From NCBI RefSeq assembly GCF_000219625.1, contig NC_018218.1, positions 930,001-994,000 of the forward strand: a stretch of 64,000 nt of DNA, read 5' to 3'. Shown here piece by piece: positions 47,859 to 57,612 of this stretch. The DNA is from Zymoseptoria tritici IPO323 (taxonomy: Eukaryota; Ascomycota; Dothideomycetes; Mycosphaerellales; Mycosphaerellaceae). A model generated the notes under the pieces. That model was not told where the DNA came from. It saw only the letters and a program-made list of their open reading frames with translations, and made no database searches. The stretch's first letter is position 1. Each line of letters begins with the position of its first letter. The position numbers and the translations under genes are program-made.

Positions 47859-49157
47859 ATGTCAGCTCCACATCCCACGACCCTGGTTGAGCTAGCCCAG
47901 CGCATGCTCGACTATGCAAAACAGATCGAAGCTGCAATTCCATCACCGACCTTCACCAAGGACACTATGCTGGATCTGCCTTTGGATCTCAGGGCAATTC
48001 GCACCGCGGCGATATCTGCCAGCGACGAATTCAACGATCTGGTCCGTGGATCTCGTGGGAACGATTCGAGAATGGACAAGTACTCCGGAAATACTGCACT
48101 CGCTGGCAGGCTGGCTTGGCACTTTGTCAACCACTTTCGGATGCCACAAGCCGTGCCATTGGAAGCCGGAAGCCAGATATCGTACGCAGAGTTGGCTGAG
48201 AAGACTGGACTTCACGTCGACGACCTGACGCAGATCCTGCGATATGCAACGACCATACATCTCTTCGACGAGCCCAGCGCTGGGCACGTGAGCCACAGCG
48301 CTGATTCTCGCAACCTTGCGACGACGCCGTCCATGTGCGATTACATCAGTCTTATGACCGGATTTCACGCGGTAGCCAACGTTCGGTACGTCGATGCGTG
48401 TCAAAAATGGCCAGGATCCCAAGAGCTCAATGAGACGGCGTTCAATCTGGCCATGGGGACAGACAAGCCAATGTTCCAGTGGATTGAGGGCCATCCAACA
48501 TGGCCACAGACTTTTGGAGGAGCAATGGTCGAGCGGAGCTGCGGCGTGAGCGATACCGCGGGCACTGCTGCTGTAAGCTATCCTTGGGATCAGCTGGGCG
48601 ATAATTGCAAAGTGGTCGATGTGGGAGGAGGCAATGGGCATATCTGCATGGCGATCGCAAGAAAGCAGCCTGGCATCAGATTCGTCGTGCAAGACCTGCC
48701 GGAGGTCTGTCACCAGGCGAGCCAGGCGCTACCAAAGGACCTCCAAGACCGCATCACGTTCATGCCCCACAGCTACCTGGATCCTCAGCCGGTCAAAGAT
48801 GCAGACGCATACTTCTTCAGCATGATATTCCACGATCAGTCGGACAAGTACGTTAAAATTACCCTGCAGCAGCTCACAGCAGCGCTCAAACCCGGCGCGA
48901 GGGTGCTGTGGTGTGATCGCTACGTGCCGGAGCAGATTGGATGCAGCGATCTCTCTCGAGTAGAACTGCAGGCCACCTTGGGTACCTCTCTGGCTATGAA
49001 GACGCTGTTGAATGGGCGCGAGAGAACGTTGTCGGAGAAGAAGGCCTTGTTCCACGCTGCAGACGCTCGGTTCAAGTTTCTCGCTGAGCACAAGGCCACG
49101 AGCGGGAATTCGTTCACTGTAGCGGAAGCCATCTGGCAGCCGGACGCAGAGCAGTAG
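47859..49157 (+). CDS. SAM-dependent O-methyltransferase (secondary-metabolite type)
   Basis: Intronless, 432 aa. The N-terminal helical/winged-helix dimerisation part (ISYAELAEKTGLHVDDLTQILRYA) precedes the SAM fold: VDVGGGNGH at 253-261, FVVQDLPEV, and the catalytic His region FSMIFHDQSDKYV (His325). Family members usually read HDW here; this one has HDQ. Overall it resembles the sterigmatocystin/aflatoxin OMT class acting on polyketide or aromatic hydroxyls. The next rightward gene is the RidA-amine oxidase fusion, with a small secreted peptide gene on the other strand between them, so a small accessory metabolic locus is possible. No PKS or NRPS is present. Confidence 0.9.
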   Translation: MSAPHPTTLVELAQRMLDYAKQIEAAIPSPTFTKDTMLDLPLDLRAIRTAAISASDEFNDLVRGSRGNDSRMDKYSGNTALAGRLAWHFVNHFRMPQAVPLEAGSQISYAELAEKTGLHVDDLTQILRYATTIHLFDEPSAGHVSHSADSRNLATTPSMCDYISLMTGFHAVANVRYVDACQKWPGSQELNETAFNLAMGTDKPMFQWIEGHPTWPQTFGGAMVERSCGVSDTAGTAAVSYPWDQLGDNCKVVDVGGGNGHICMAIARKQPGIRFVVQDLPEVCHQASQALPKDLQDRITFMPHSYLDPQPVKDADAYFFSMIFHDQSDKYVKITLQQLTAALKPGARVLWCDRYVPEQIGCSDLSRVELQATLGTSLAMKTLLNGRERTLSEKKALFHAADARFKFLAEHKATSGNSFTVAEAIWQPDAEQ

Positions 49158-49697
49158 TCGGAACGGAAGAAGCACACGCGTTAGCAAGAGGGGATCACTC
49201 CTCTCAACCAGCGATGAGCCTTCATGATGGTGACGTTGCTGATGAATCTGACGAGGAAGATGGTCTCACTTCCATCTACCGCTTTGTCGGACCGCTCGCG
49301 TATCTTATTTTACAGAGAAGATAATAGTTGCAGCAGCACTCAGTCGATCGCTTCGAAACCACATTCTACAATTCTTGGCTGTTGCAACACCTGATCATCA
49401 GGCGACATCAATACAACAGGCAATCGGACCGAGTGAGCTCGACAACGGTGGTGAATTGACATTAAGGACAGTACTACCACCAATTCTCTCTTCACCATCT
49501 CAAGACGTTGCTGCCGCGCGATGAATCCGCAACGATCGTCTCGCCCACTCGTTGAGGCCTCCCTCGATGTTGAATCGAGGTCCGCCTTTCCATTCGCAGT
49601 ACCCCAAACTTCTCAGACAGAAGACATGAGCACCCGCAATCCCTCCCGTGCTGCATCGGGCGTGCCCCTCCTCCATCTCCTGGGGAGGTCCTCGCCT
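49158..49697. other. Intergenic between convergent genes
   Basis: 3' flanks of the O-methyltransferase and of the minus-strand cysteine-rich peptide gene. Plus-strand frames here (for example 49521-49898) are antisense to that gene and not credible. Confidence 0.5.
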
Positions 49698-50211
49698 CTA
49701 TGCCTTGGGAGGTCCATTGCCAGGATCATGGCCTGGCGGCGTCGTGTACCTAAAAGACGGGCGGAGGAGTTAGCGAGGGCTCGGGCGCAAAAGGTATATG
49801 AGAGTCTAAGACCTGCAGGCATAGGCCGAGAGACAATCTCGAACCGCTGCAGGCCTTTTGCCTTTCGAAATACTCACCTGTCGGCCGGGACGTCGTAGAA
49901 GTTCGGATCGTCGCCCTCACCAGCAACGCAGAATGGGACGGCCGGTCCTGGACGACAGTCACCACCGCAGCACTCGCATCCTCCACCGCACACGGCTTTC
50001 GGCCATCATGTTAGCTGGAACCTCCGGCTTTGGAACGAGCAGTCGGACGAGCTTACCGCCGTTTGGGGTACAGTTGTTCGGGTCCCCTGATTGACAAGGT
50101 CAGTCGGTTGTCCTTGTTGTTCCACTGGAAGATGAGCTTACATCATTGGGGATTTTTGCCTGCGAAGGCCATGGTGCCGAAGAAGAGAGCGGCGAGCTCG
50201 AGTCCGAGCAT
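49698..50211 (-). CDS. Small secreted cysteine-rich protein gene with in-frame TGA or GC-AG intron
   Basis: Exons 5' to 3': 50211-50142, 50086-50057, 49995-49878 and 49749-49698 (270 nt, 90 codons). Introns are 55, 61 and 128 bp, the last with a gctaac branch and cttttag acceptor. Start: signal peptide MLGLELAALFFGTMAFA. The mature part is very Cys/Gly-rich (NNCTPNG, AVCGGGCECCGGDCRPG, PFCVAGEGDDPNFYDV) and ends in a Pro/Gly tail. In this model codon 23 is TGA (50145-50143). Either the copy is interrupted, or exon 1 ends earlier at 50160 with a GC donor (gcaaaa), which removes exactly 18 nt, keeps the frame and leaves an intact 83-aa peptide with seven Cys. No family was recognised. Confidence 0.6.
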
Positions 50212-51016
50212 GATGGCCTGGTGTTGAGGTTCGTTTGGAGTTTGGGTCCAGAAGGCTTTGTAGAGCTGAAGTTCTTCGAAAGTGGATCAGGTGTTTGAGG
50301 TTGGAACGAGTCGCTGAAGTTGAAGGACTTGCATTTCCGAGCCAGGCTGTACAGGTCTGTTCATACACGCTCAGCACACAGCGGCTGGAGGTCACCTGAA
50401 TGCGTACTGCGTCACAACGGTAGTCCTGTCCAGGACATCGCTGCCGTCTTGCAAAGGTTCGCTCATGTTCTCCTGGACAACCAGGTAGTTTTGTCCATGC
50501 ACGCCTGTAAGAGCCACGCTACCTCAAGATCTGGCCAGGTCAAGGTGGTCTCCACAAACTTTGACGACGTCCGACGCCCTTCACGCACCCTGTATTCTCG
50601 ATCGATGCAGCCATGCGATGGGCCTAACAATTACTCGACCGGCATCTTGCCTGCTCTTCATAAGCGGTGCCTGCTTCGAAGACCACGTCGTCATCCCAAG
50701 TCATCAGCTCCAGGACAAAATATCAGATCCACGAGCGATGGCTGCGGAGGAATACACTCCGACGGTACTCACAGATTCTGACCTCGTGGACGAGTTTCTT
50801 GAGAAGGTGGCAGGCTGCAGCTATCAATGCCAAGACCATGTCCCGCAGCCTATCTTTCAAGCTGTGCAACGTGTTCGCATAGCAAAGTAGAACGACATGT
50901 GGGTCGACTTCGCCGCAATACGATAACGCATTCGCTCATTTTATCGGCTGAGTATATAGATCGGCCTTCCATCTACTTCGTCAGAGGCCTCAGCATTTCA
51001 ACGCTTCAAATCCGAG
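50212..51016. other. Intergenic, upstream of RidA-amine oxidase
   Basis: A divergent promoter region. It contains a TATA-like gagtatatagatc (about 50951-50963) some 55-65 bp before the ATG at 51017, and a 50-codon ATG frame at 50738-50890 that could be an upstream ORF. Confidence 0.45.
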
Positions 51017-52828
51017 ATGATCAAGCCTTTGCCGAAGCCGAAAGGCGGAGCTTCAACACTGAACCCCTACAACACCCGCAGTTCTCCGTTCTATTGCCTT
51101 GTCACTCACACAACAGGACCCGCCTCGATCATCACCGTCGCCGGACAGATTGGCGCTCGTCCAGATGGCAGCGTACCAGGGGACCCGGTCGAGCAAGTCG
51201 AGCAAGCGCTTCGCAACTTGAAGCGATGCCTGGAAGCAGCGGGTGCTGGAGTTGAAGACATCCTCCGACTTACTTACTACATCGTCGACTACGACCACAA
51301 GAATCCGAGACATCGCCAGCCTTTGTTAGAGTTTCTGGGCGACCACCGTCCTGCATCTACGCTAATTCCCATCCAGCAGCTGGCTGCACCTCAGTTCCTG
51401 TTCGAGATTGAAGCCACAGCCGCTATTCCTCAGCATGGTCCCGAAACGGTCGATGTGGTCGTGGTCGGGGGCGGGTTGAGCGGCCTACAAGCGGCAGTGG
51501 ACCTCCAGAAAGCGGGTCTTAGCGTTAAGGTTCTCGAAGCGAGAGATAGAGTGGGCGGCAAGACATGGTCTCAACCAGCTCAAGGGAGCGTCTGCGATGT
51601 CGGTGCCGCATGGATCAATGACACGAACCAGTCCAAGATGTTCGCTCTGGCACAAAAGTTCAAGCTTGAGCTGGTCTCGCAGAATGTGAATGGCAGTATC
51701 GTCTGCGATACTGGGATAGGCAGCCATAAGACTCATCCGTACGGCCAGCTGAATGCCGACGACACCGATCGAGCTGAAATCGAAGATGTGATCCGGATAC
51801 GAACGCTTGTCGAGGAGACCTGCCAGAAGATCGATATCACCAATGTAGTCGCATCTGGTCAGCTCATCCGCAAAGACCTTGACGACATCACATTGGAGCA
51901 ATGGCTGCTCGATCATAACGCCGGCGAGCACGCTCTGAACTCGTTCAAGATTGGAGCTCGCGCTATGCTCGGGGTTGAGCCGTCCGAGGTCAGCGCTTTG
52001 TACTTCCTCGACTACTGTAAGTCCGGCGGTGGCTATATGCAAATGCGCTCTGATCTGAAGCATGGCGGACAATATCTCCGGATCGCCACGGGAACGCAGT
52101 CTTTCAGCCATGGATTGGCAAACGAATTGGCACCCGGGACTGTAGCGTTGATGTCGCCAGTCCGCCAGATAACGCAGACTTCCGATGGCGTTCACGTCGT
52201 CTCTGCTCGTGGCATCTACGACGCATCTCGTGTCATCGTTTCAGTACCCACTCCGCTCTACAAGGAAATCACCATTGACCCTCCTCTCCCAGCTGAGAAG
52301 CTCGCCATGTCGCAATCGACCATGCTCGGAGATTACTGCAAATCCATCACTTTCTACGCTCGACCTTGGTGGCGCACCGCGAACCTTTGCGGCATGTCAC
52401 AGTCACCTCATGGCCCTGCTGGCGTCACTCGCGACAGCAGTGTCGACGCCGACGGCCACTACAGTCTGACCAACTTCATCGTCGGTCAGCCTGCCCGAGA
52501 TTGGATGGCTCTCTCCGTGGAAGGACGGCGTAAAGCTGTGATCGATCAAATCCACCAGCTCTTCAGCCCATTCGCCGATGTTGAAGAGCCAATCGAGATT
52601 GTTGAACAGATTTGGAGAAATGAGCAGTGGAGTCAAGGCTGTCCGTGTCCTATTATGGGACCTGGCGGGTTGACAAAATGGGAACAGACCCTGAGAGAGC
52701 CAGTGGATAGGTTGCATTTTGTGGGGACCGAGACGTCGTATGAGTGGAAGGGGTACATGGAGGGTGCAGTTAGGTCGGGAGAAAGAGGGGCGCAGGAGGT
52801 TCTGGCGGCGCTCGGGAAGGGTGTTTGA
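51017..52828 (+). CDS. RidA (YjgF) domain fused to flavin amine oxidase
   Basis: Intronless, 603 aa. Residues about 15-137 are a RidA/YjgF fold (ITVAGQIGARPDG, QALRNLKRCLEAAGAGVEDI, LRLTYYIVDY, FEIEATAAI). The RidA catalytic Arg position (PAR in E. coli RidA) is Ser here (PAST, 112-115). Residues about 145-603 are a monoamine-oxidase-type flavoenzyme: VVVVGGGLSGLQAA with acidic E174 and RVGG for FAD, VGAAWIN, and the C-terminal FAD/substrate motif FVGTETSYEWKGYMEGAVRSGERG. Amine oxidases make imines and RidA proteins hydrolyse imines/enamines, so the pairing makes chemical sense; without the Arg the RidA part may instead be structural or a binding domain. Substrate unknown. Confidence 0.92.
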   Translation: MIKPLPKPKGGASTLNPYNTRSSPFYCLVTHTTGPASIITVAGQIGARPDGSVPGDPVEQVEQALRNLKRCLEAAGAGVEDILRLTYYIVDYDHKNPRHRQPLLEFLGDHRPASTLIPIQQLAAPQFLFEIEATAAIPQHGPETVDVVVVGGGLSGLQAAVDLQKAGLSVKVLEARDRVGGKTWSQPAQGSVCDVGAAWINDTNQSKMFALAQKFKLELVSQNVNGSIVCDTGIGSHKTHPYGQLNADDTDRAEIEDVIRIRTLVEETCQKIDITNVVASGQLIRKDLDDITLEQWLLDHNAGEHALNSFKIGARAMLGVEPSEVSALYFLDYCKSGGGYMQMRSDLKHGGQYLRIATGTQSFSHGLANELAPGTVALMSPVRQITQTSDGVHVVSARGIYDASRVIVSVPTPLYKEITIDPPLPAEKLAMSQSTMLGDYCKSITFYARPWWRTANLCGMSQSPHGPAGVTRDSSVDADGHYSLTNFIVGQPARDWMALSVEGRRKAVIDQIHQLFSPFADVEEPIEIVEQIWRNEQWSQGCPCPIMGPGGLTKWEQTLREPVDRLHFVGTETSYEWKGYMEGAVRSGERGAQEVLAALGKGV

Positions 52829-53287
52829 TGAGGGCCGAGTTGAACAAGGTCGAACGTTGGCCTGCTTGTCGTAAGTCTGGAACCTATTCTGCGCTTGCGC
52901 AGATGGCGGTGCGCCCCATTAATACATTGTCCAGCGACAGGACGCTTGGACATCATCAAAGCTTTCCTTAACTTGGACTTTCGTTGCACTGACTCGTGGA
53001 TTTAAGATTCAAGGTATTCACTTTTGGGAAGACCCTAGCTCACCTACCGTCTATCCGGGACATCCAACAACAATCCAAGCTCATGCAACAGGAAAGACCT
53101 CTAGTCGGACAGCGCTCTCCGTAAAGCAGACATCTTTAGAAATGAGTCATTTCACAAGATTCACAGATAAGTCTCTTCCATGGCATGATTGCCTTTTTCC
53201 TCTTCTCCTCACAGGAAAACTTCACAGACTACCTTCACCTTCAGCAAACGACTTTCAATTGACGATCTCGGCACCTGACGACTGAAA
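52829..53287. other. Intergenic
   Basis: No gene seen. It is presumably terminator of the oxidase gene and promoter of the small basic protein gene. Confidence 0.5.
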
Positions 53288-53734
53288 ATGGCCATCTTCA
53301 AGAAAAAGAAGGACGAGGGTGAAGATGCCGCCGCAGCCGAGGCACCCGCCCCAAAATTGCCACCAGCTCCATCAACCACCGAGCTCGCACTTATTGGCGA
53401 GCGCGAAAAGTCCGCATCGGCATACAAGCGTGCATCCAAAGCCGAACGATCCTACCGGGCCAACAAGAACGCCGGCCGTGCCCGCGAGGACTTCAAGTCA
53501 TCCAAGGCGCACTTCAAGACAGCCCTTGCGGAGTTCAAATTGGGTACCAAAGCGCTGTTCGGAGCGATGAAGACGAGTCCGGCTCTTGTGCAAGAGAAGA
53601 GGGCGAAGGCGGACGGGAGTGCGGAAACGAAGAGGGCGAAGAGGGAGGAGGAGAAGAGGAAGGCTCTGGCTGAGAAGTTGAAGAAGGCGGAGGAGAAGGC
53701 GGCGGCGGAGAAGGCGGCGGAGACGGCGGCCTAG
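53288..53734 (+). CDS. Small Lys/Ala-rich charged protein
   Basis: Single exon, 148 aa, ATG in good context (gaaaatggcc). The N-terminus MAIFKKKKDEGED is followed by a Pro/Ala linker and a helical block (LIGEREKSASAYKRASKAERSYRANKN...). The C-terminal third is almost purely Lys/Glu/Ala/Arg and should form a long charged helix. No domain is recognised. Codon use is regular and the frame ends cleanly, so I think it is real, but similar charged frames can occur by chance. Confidence 0.6.
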   Translation: MAIFKKKKDEGEDAAAAEAPAPKLPPAPSTTELALIGEREKSASAYKRASKAERSYRANKNAGRAREDFKSSKAHFKTALAEFKLGTKALFGAMKTSPALVQEKRAKADGSAETKRAKREEEKRKALAEKLKKAEEKAAAEKAAETAA

Positions 53735-55272
53735 GAATGAGCTCGGGTCCCGTACGTCTACTTTGCGGGTTCAAGCTGGAGAAAGCGGAGGCGGCGTGGC
53801 ATAATGGCAGCGTTCCGGGAGTTTCAGCGGGCGTTATGTTTCAGCGTATGATGTGTTTCAACGGGTCAGGGGTAGCATGATGGACGACGAAACTGAAGGA
53901 ATCAAGTCAGCTCGTCCTCTTGCATGGTCCTCTCCGACAACAATCCGATATGTTTCCTATGTAATTTGATTTCTACGAAAGCTTTGAAACAGAACGCTCC
54001 TTCTCACATCGAAACCTTGCCGTCGTTGTTACGTTGGCCGCTGTGACTTCGCAGTCTCGTACATGCGCCCGGGTACTACGGGTGTAACTACACCAGCGGT
54101 TTCATGCATAAGCCTTTGGCCTGTCGGAGGATGTGTGGTCTCGTCATCGATATGATGGACGGTGTTGGTTTTGAGAAGACGATCATGGCTCAAACCACAA
54201 CCACAGTACACGCGATGACCATTTTTCCCAAGACAGCTGAAGAATTGGACGCTACGATCGAACCCTGGACCCTGTGATCATCCCCTTTCACATGACAAAC
54301 GCCGTATGTCAAAGCTAGCCCCTACGCCAGCAATGCCACTTGTACCCCCGCATCGGCCTAGACTTTCTTCATCCTGGCGGAGCACGCTCGTCCATTCTCT
54401 CCCGGCGACATCCCACGTTCTCAGAAGAGCAGCAGATCACTGCCCTCCTTCAACGCCAATATCACCACCATACACCACCAAAAAGAGACATCCGAACAAC
54501 CAACAAAAGTGCAAAAGACCACGAGCTTAGCTCGAGGAATAAACTCGCTCGCCCAATTCAAGCATTTCGGTGATCCGGTGATCGCTGCGTATGGGTTGTA
54601 TCCTGACCTTTGAGGGGTCGGGATCCGTGAGGGCTTAATTGGACACGCGCTAATCTTAACGAGAGGAGCTCTAAAGTATCTAAGCGACGTGTTGATGAGA
54701 TACCAGCTCGAACTCGCTCAATATATAGCTAACTTCCAGACTGTTGCACATGAGCAGATGGCTGCTCTTGTGCAACTAGCAACGTTGTCGTCCCGGAAAC
54801 CATTTCTCCGACAACACCTCTCCTGTTCACATGATCGATAGTAATAACGCATGAATGATTTGAGCAGTCTACTGACAACAGTCTTATATTTCTGAGGTTT
54901 CTGCCACTTCAATCGCAATGCAGCAGCATGCGATCGGCCGTACCATGGGAATGCACGACGATGAGCCATTGCGGACATCTTTTGATCTGACGTTACAATT
55001 TTCAATGGCGTTATGAGATTGGTGAGCACATTCTACTGCAACGCTGCAAAGAATTGATCTCCAGTCGCCCTTCTCTGGTAAGATCAGAGTAGACTTGCAC
55101 CTGCCAAGTCGGGCTAGCTCCATGTGAGAGTGAAAGTGAAAGTCCAAGACTTCTGGACTCATGCAAAGACTTTTGACACTGTGCCAATGCTCGAACTCAA
55201 TCTAGGAAGCACTTCCATCTCGCTCCTTTCAAACATCACGAGAATCAGCAACAGTACACGCGACCACTCCCA
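53735..55272. other. Intergenic, about 1.5 kb
   Basis: No coding region or repeat is supported. A T-loop-like gggttcgatcg (minus strand, near 54255-54265) has no matching tRNA body. Confidence 0.5.
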
Positions 55273-55950
55273 ATGGCGACCTCACTCCTTTCGCAGAGTG
55301 TCCGACCTGCGCTCCAATCTCCCGATGCCTTTTCCTTTGTATGCCGCACCTGTCAACGTAACGCCGCCACTTATCGCCGGACGAGAAAACTGCTCCGCGT
55401 AAAAGTCGACCCATCATTTGCTCCATCCAAGACGGAGGCACAAGACCACATTATCTTCAACCCTCCATCGAGCGCGCCGAGTCCATACGATACCCCTCCG
55501 AAGTTCCTTCCCAAGTCCGATCCTCGATGGGCAATGTACAGCGCCGCCGCATCAACACCTGCCGCGTCGACAACGACTCCCGCCTCTCCCGCCGCACCGA
55601 CATCAATACTTGCATCAATAGCAGCGAAACGCTTGGGAATGAATGGTCCTCCCGTCCAATCGCTACCTCCTGTTCGACCTCGATACGAGAAGAAGTATCA
55701 CCTCACACAAGAACAAATCGAAGAGATCCGCAGATTACGGAAGGAAGACCCGCGGCAATGGACGCGAGTACGATTGGCGGAGAAGTTCGAATGTTCTCAG
55801 TTCTTCGTCAGTCTGTGTTGTTCAGCACCGGAGATCAAGGATGAGCAGGACGAGGAGCTGGCGAGATTAAAGGCTCGGTGGGGACGCAGGAAGACGGAGG
55901 CGCGCGAGGCGAGGCAGGAGAGAAAGAAGCTTTGGGGACAAGATGCTTGA
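55273..55950 (+). CDS. mrpl20: Mitochondrial large-subunit ribosomal protein MRP-L20 (mL58)
   Basis: Single exon, 225 aa. The N-terminus (MATSLLSQSVRPALQ, then CRTCQRNAATYRRTRKLLRV) looks like a mitochondrial presequence. The conserved fungal MRP-L20 region starts at about 140: RYEKKYHLTQEQIEEIRRLRKEDP, WTRVRLAEKFECSQFFVSL, LARLKARWGRRKTEAREARQERKKLWG. The Ala/Thr/Pro-rich middle is variable. It is a structural component of the fungal mitoribosome. Confidence 0.9.
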   Translation: MATSLLSQSVRPALQSPDAFSFVCRTCQRNAATYRRTRKLLRVKVDPSFAPSKTEAQDHIIFNPPSSAPSPYDTPPKFLPKSDPRWAMYSAAASTPAASTTTPASPAAPTSILASIAAKRLGMNGPPVQSLPPVRPRYEKKYHLTQEQIEEIRRLRKEDPRQWTRVRLAEKFECSQFFVSLCCSAPEIKDEQDEELARLKARWGRRKTEAREARQERKKLWGQDA

Positions 55951-56328
55951 GATAGCTGTGTATCATGTCGACTGGAGATCAATCGGCGAGTCAGAAGGAA
56001 CCCCGCCAATGAGAGGTGCGCCGAAGTCATGCTTGGACCAGCTGGGAGAGGATCGGATGGCCACCCACAACACAGCAGGAGACATCTTGCGACCCAGGAG
56101 TCAATGATGTCAAAGAGATGGCCATCGACGGACAAACAATACGTGGCCGAGCGCTGTGGCTGTGACAGTGAAGGACTAGACGGCGGCTTGCCTGAGCAGC
56201 CGCGTACTAGGCCTTGTACAAAGATATCTTATGTATGATACGATCATCGCTGGGTGCATCATGCTCCGAAGCTGTACAAGCATATCTACTCTTTCTCTAT
56301 GGCTTTAATACAGATGGAAGAAGAGGAC
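55951..56328. other. Intergenic between convergent genes
   Basis: Shared 3' flank of mrpl20 and the PLP dehydratase gene; nothing else visible. Confidence 0.5.
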
Positions 56329-57612
56329 CTAGCCTGCGACATTCTCCGCTGTTCTCTCGCCATTGATACCCACTTTGCCCTCTGCCCTTTCTTCGACCTT
56401 GGCCGGAGCAGCGAACAGCTTTGCGATAGCTTCCACTGTTGTGTTGCCTCCGCTCAATATGATACCAACATTCCATCCTTCCTCTCCAGCTTCCTTCTCC
56501 ACCAGCTTGCGGAACTCCTCATTGTACAGCATCACCGCCAGCGGCACCGCAGCACTCGGCTCAATGAACAGCTTCGCCCTCTCCATTGCCAGCTTCAACG
56601 CCGCTTTGATCTGCTCCTCGCTGACACTGTAGATCCCCTCCAATTGCTTCTTGTCTGTGATGACACCCCATGGATGAACTCCGACCGGCGTCCTTAGCCC
56701 GTCCGCTATCGTCAACGTCTTGACCTTCTCCACCCTCTTGCCCTCTTTCAGTCCAATCTCTGCATCGTTCGCTCCCTCAAAATTTGGCTCCGCTCCAAAT
56801 ACTTTGATTCCCGTGCCTTGCAACGCAGTGCAAATGCCACTCAACATGCCTCCACCTCCAATCGGCGCAATGACCGCATCTAACCTCCTCTTCCCCTTTA
56901 CTCCCAGTCCTGGATTTTGTGCAATCAACTCCTCCGCCTGACTCTCCAACTCCAATGCCTGGGTCCCTTGCCCAAGCATGATATCCGGGTGATCATACGG
57001 CGGAACCAACCGTGCTCCAGTCTTCTCAATTAGCTCCGCGACCACAGCTTCCCGCTCATCACTTGTCGAACCCGAAAAGATCACATTCGCGCCTTGAGCT
57101 TGCGTGCCGGCAATCTTGGACGGAGTGGATATGCCTGGCATGACGATGTGGGCGGGTACGCCGTGGGTTCTGGCGGCGAGGGCGAGGGCTTGGGCGTGGT
57201 TACCTACAATCATCGAGCAGAGTCAGACGAAGGTGTCTTGTAGATACGTGCTTTGTATTAAAGATTGGTACCTACCACTACTATGCGTCACAACTCCCTT
57301 CTTCTTGACTTCCTCCAATCCCTCCTCTTCAATCAACCGTCCCAGCGCATAAAATGCGCCTCTCGCCTTGAAGGCTCCAATCCGCTGTTGATTCTCGCAT
57401 TTGAAGAATAGCTTCACTTTCGGATTCGCTGTACATGAGGATACGTCGCCAGCGGGCTGACTGTCAGTGCGGGATGCTTGGGCCGTGCTAGCGATGTGAT
57501 TGATCGTCTCGCATGTTGACGTTGGCGTGAGGTGGATGTAGCTTTGGATGCGCTTGTGAGCGATTTGGACGGAGGAGCGGGTCAGGGGAGGACAGGTCGA
57601 GAGGTCGGCCAT
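56329..57612 (-). CDS. PLP-dependent serine/threonine dehydratase or serine racemase type
   Basis: Exons 5' to 3': 57612-57276 and 57203-56329 (1212 nt, 403 aa; 72-bp intron). A fold-type II PLP enzyme: FKCENQQRIGAFKARGA with Schiff-base Lys82, THSSGNHAQALA rebuilt across the splice junction, phosphate-binding GGGGML (IAPIGGGGMLSG), and LSGGNTTVE near the C-terminus. The single catalytic domain without an ACT regulatory domain resembles serine racemase / hydroxyaspartate dehydratase (Sry1) and catabolic threonine dehydratases rather than Ilv1. It is longer than typical members because of an N-terminal insert (about 42-64) and C-terminal extension. Substrate specificity is not decidable here. 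Confidence 0.9.

Noticed and set aside
49521..49898. 125-codon plus-strand frame
   Set aside because: Antisense to the last intron and exons of the cysteine-rich peptide gene, which is better supported by frame closure and Cys pattern.
54250..54270. T-arm-like gggttcgatcg suggesting a tRNA
   Set aside because: No matching acceptor, D or anticodon stems can be folded around it.
56123..56137. Short match (catcgacggacaaac) to the start of the duplicated 64-bp segment
   Set aside because: Similarity stops after about 14 bases; too short to distinguish from chance in a window this size.
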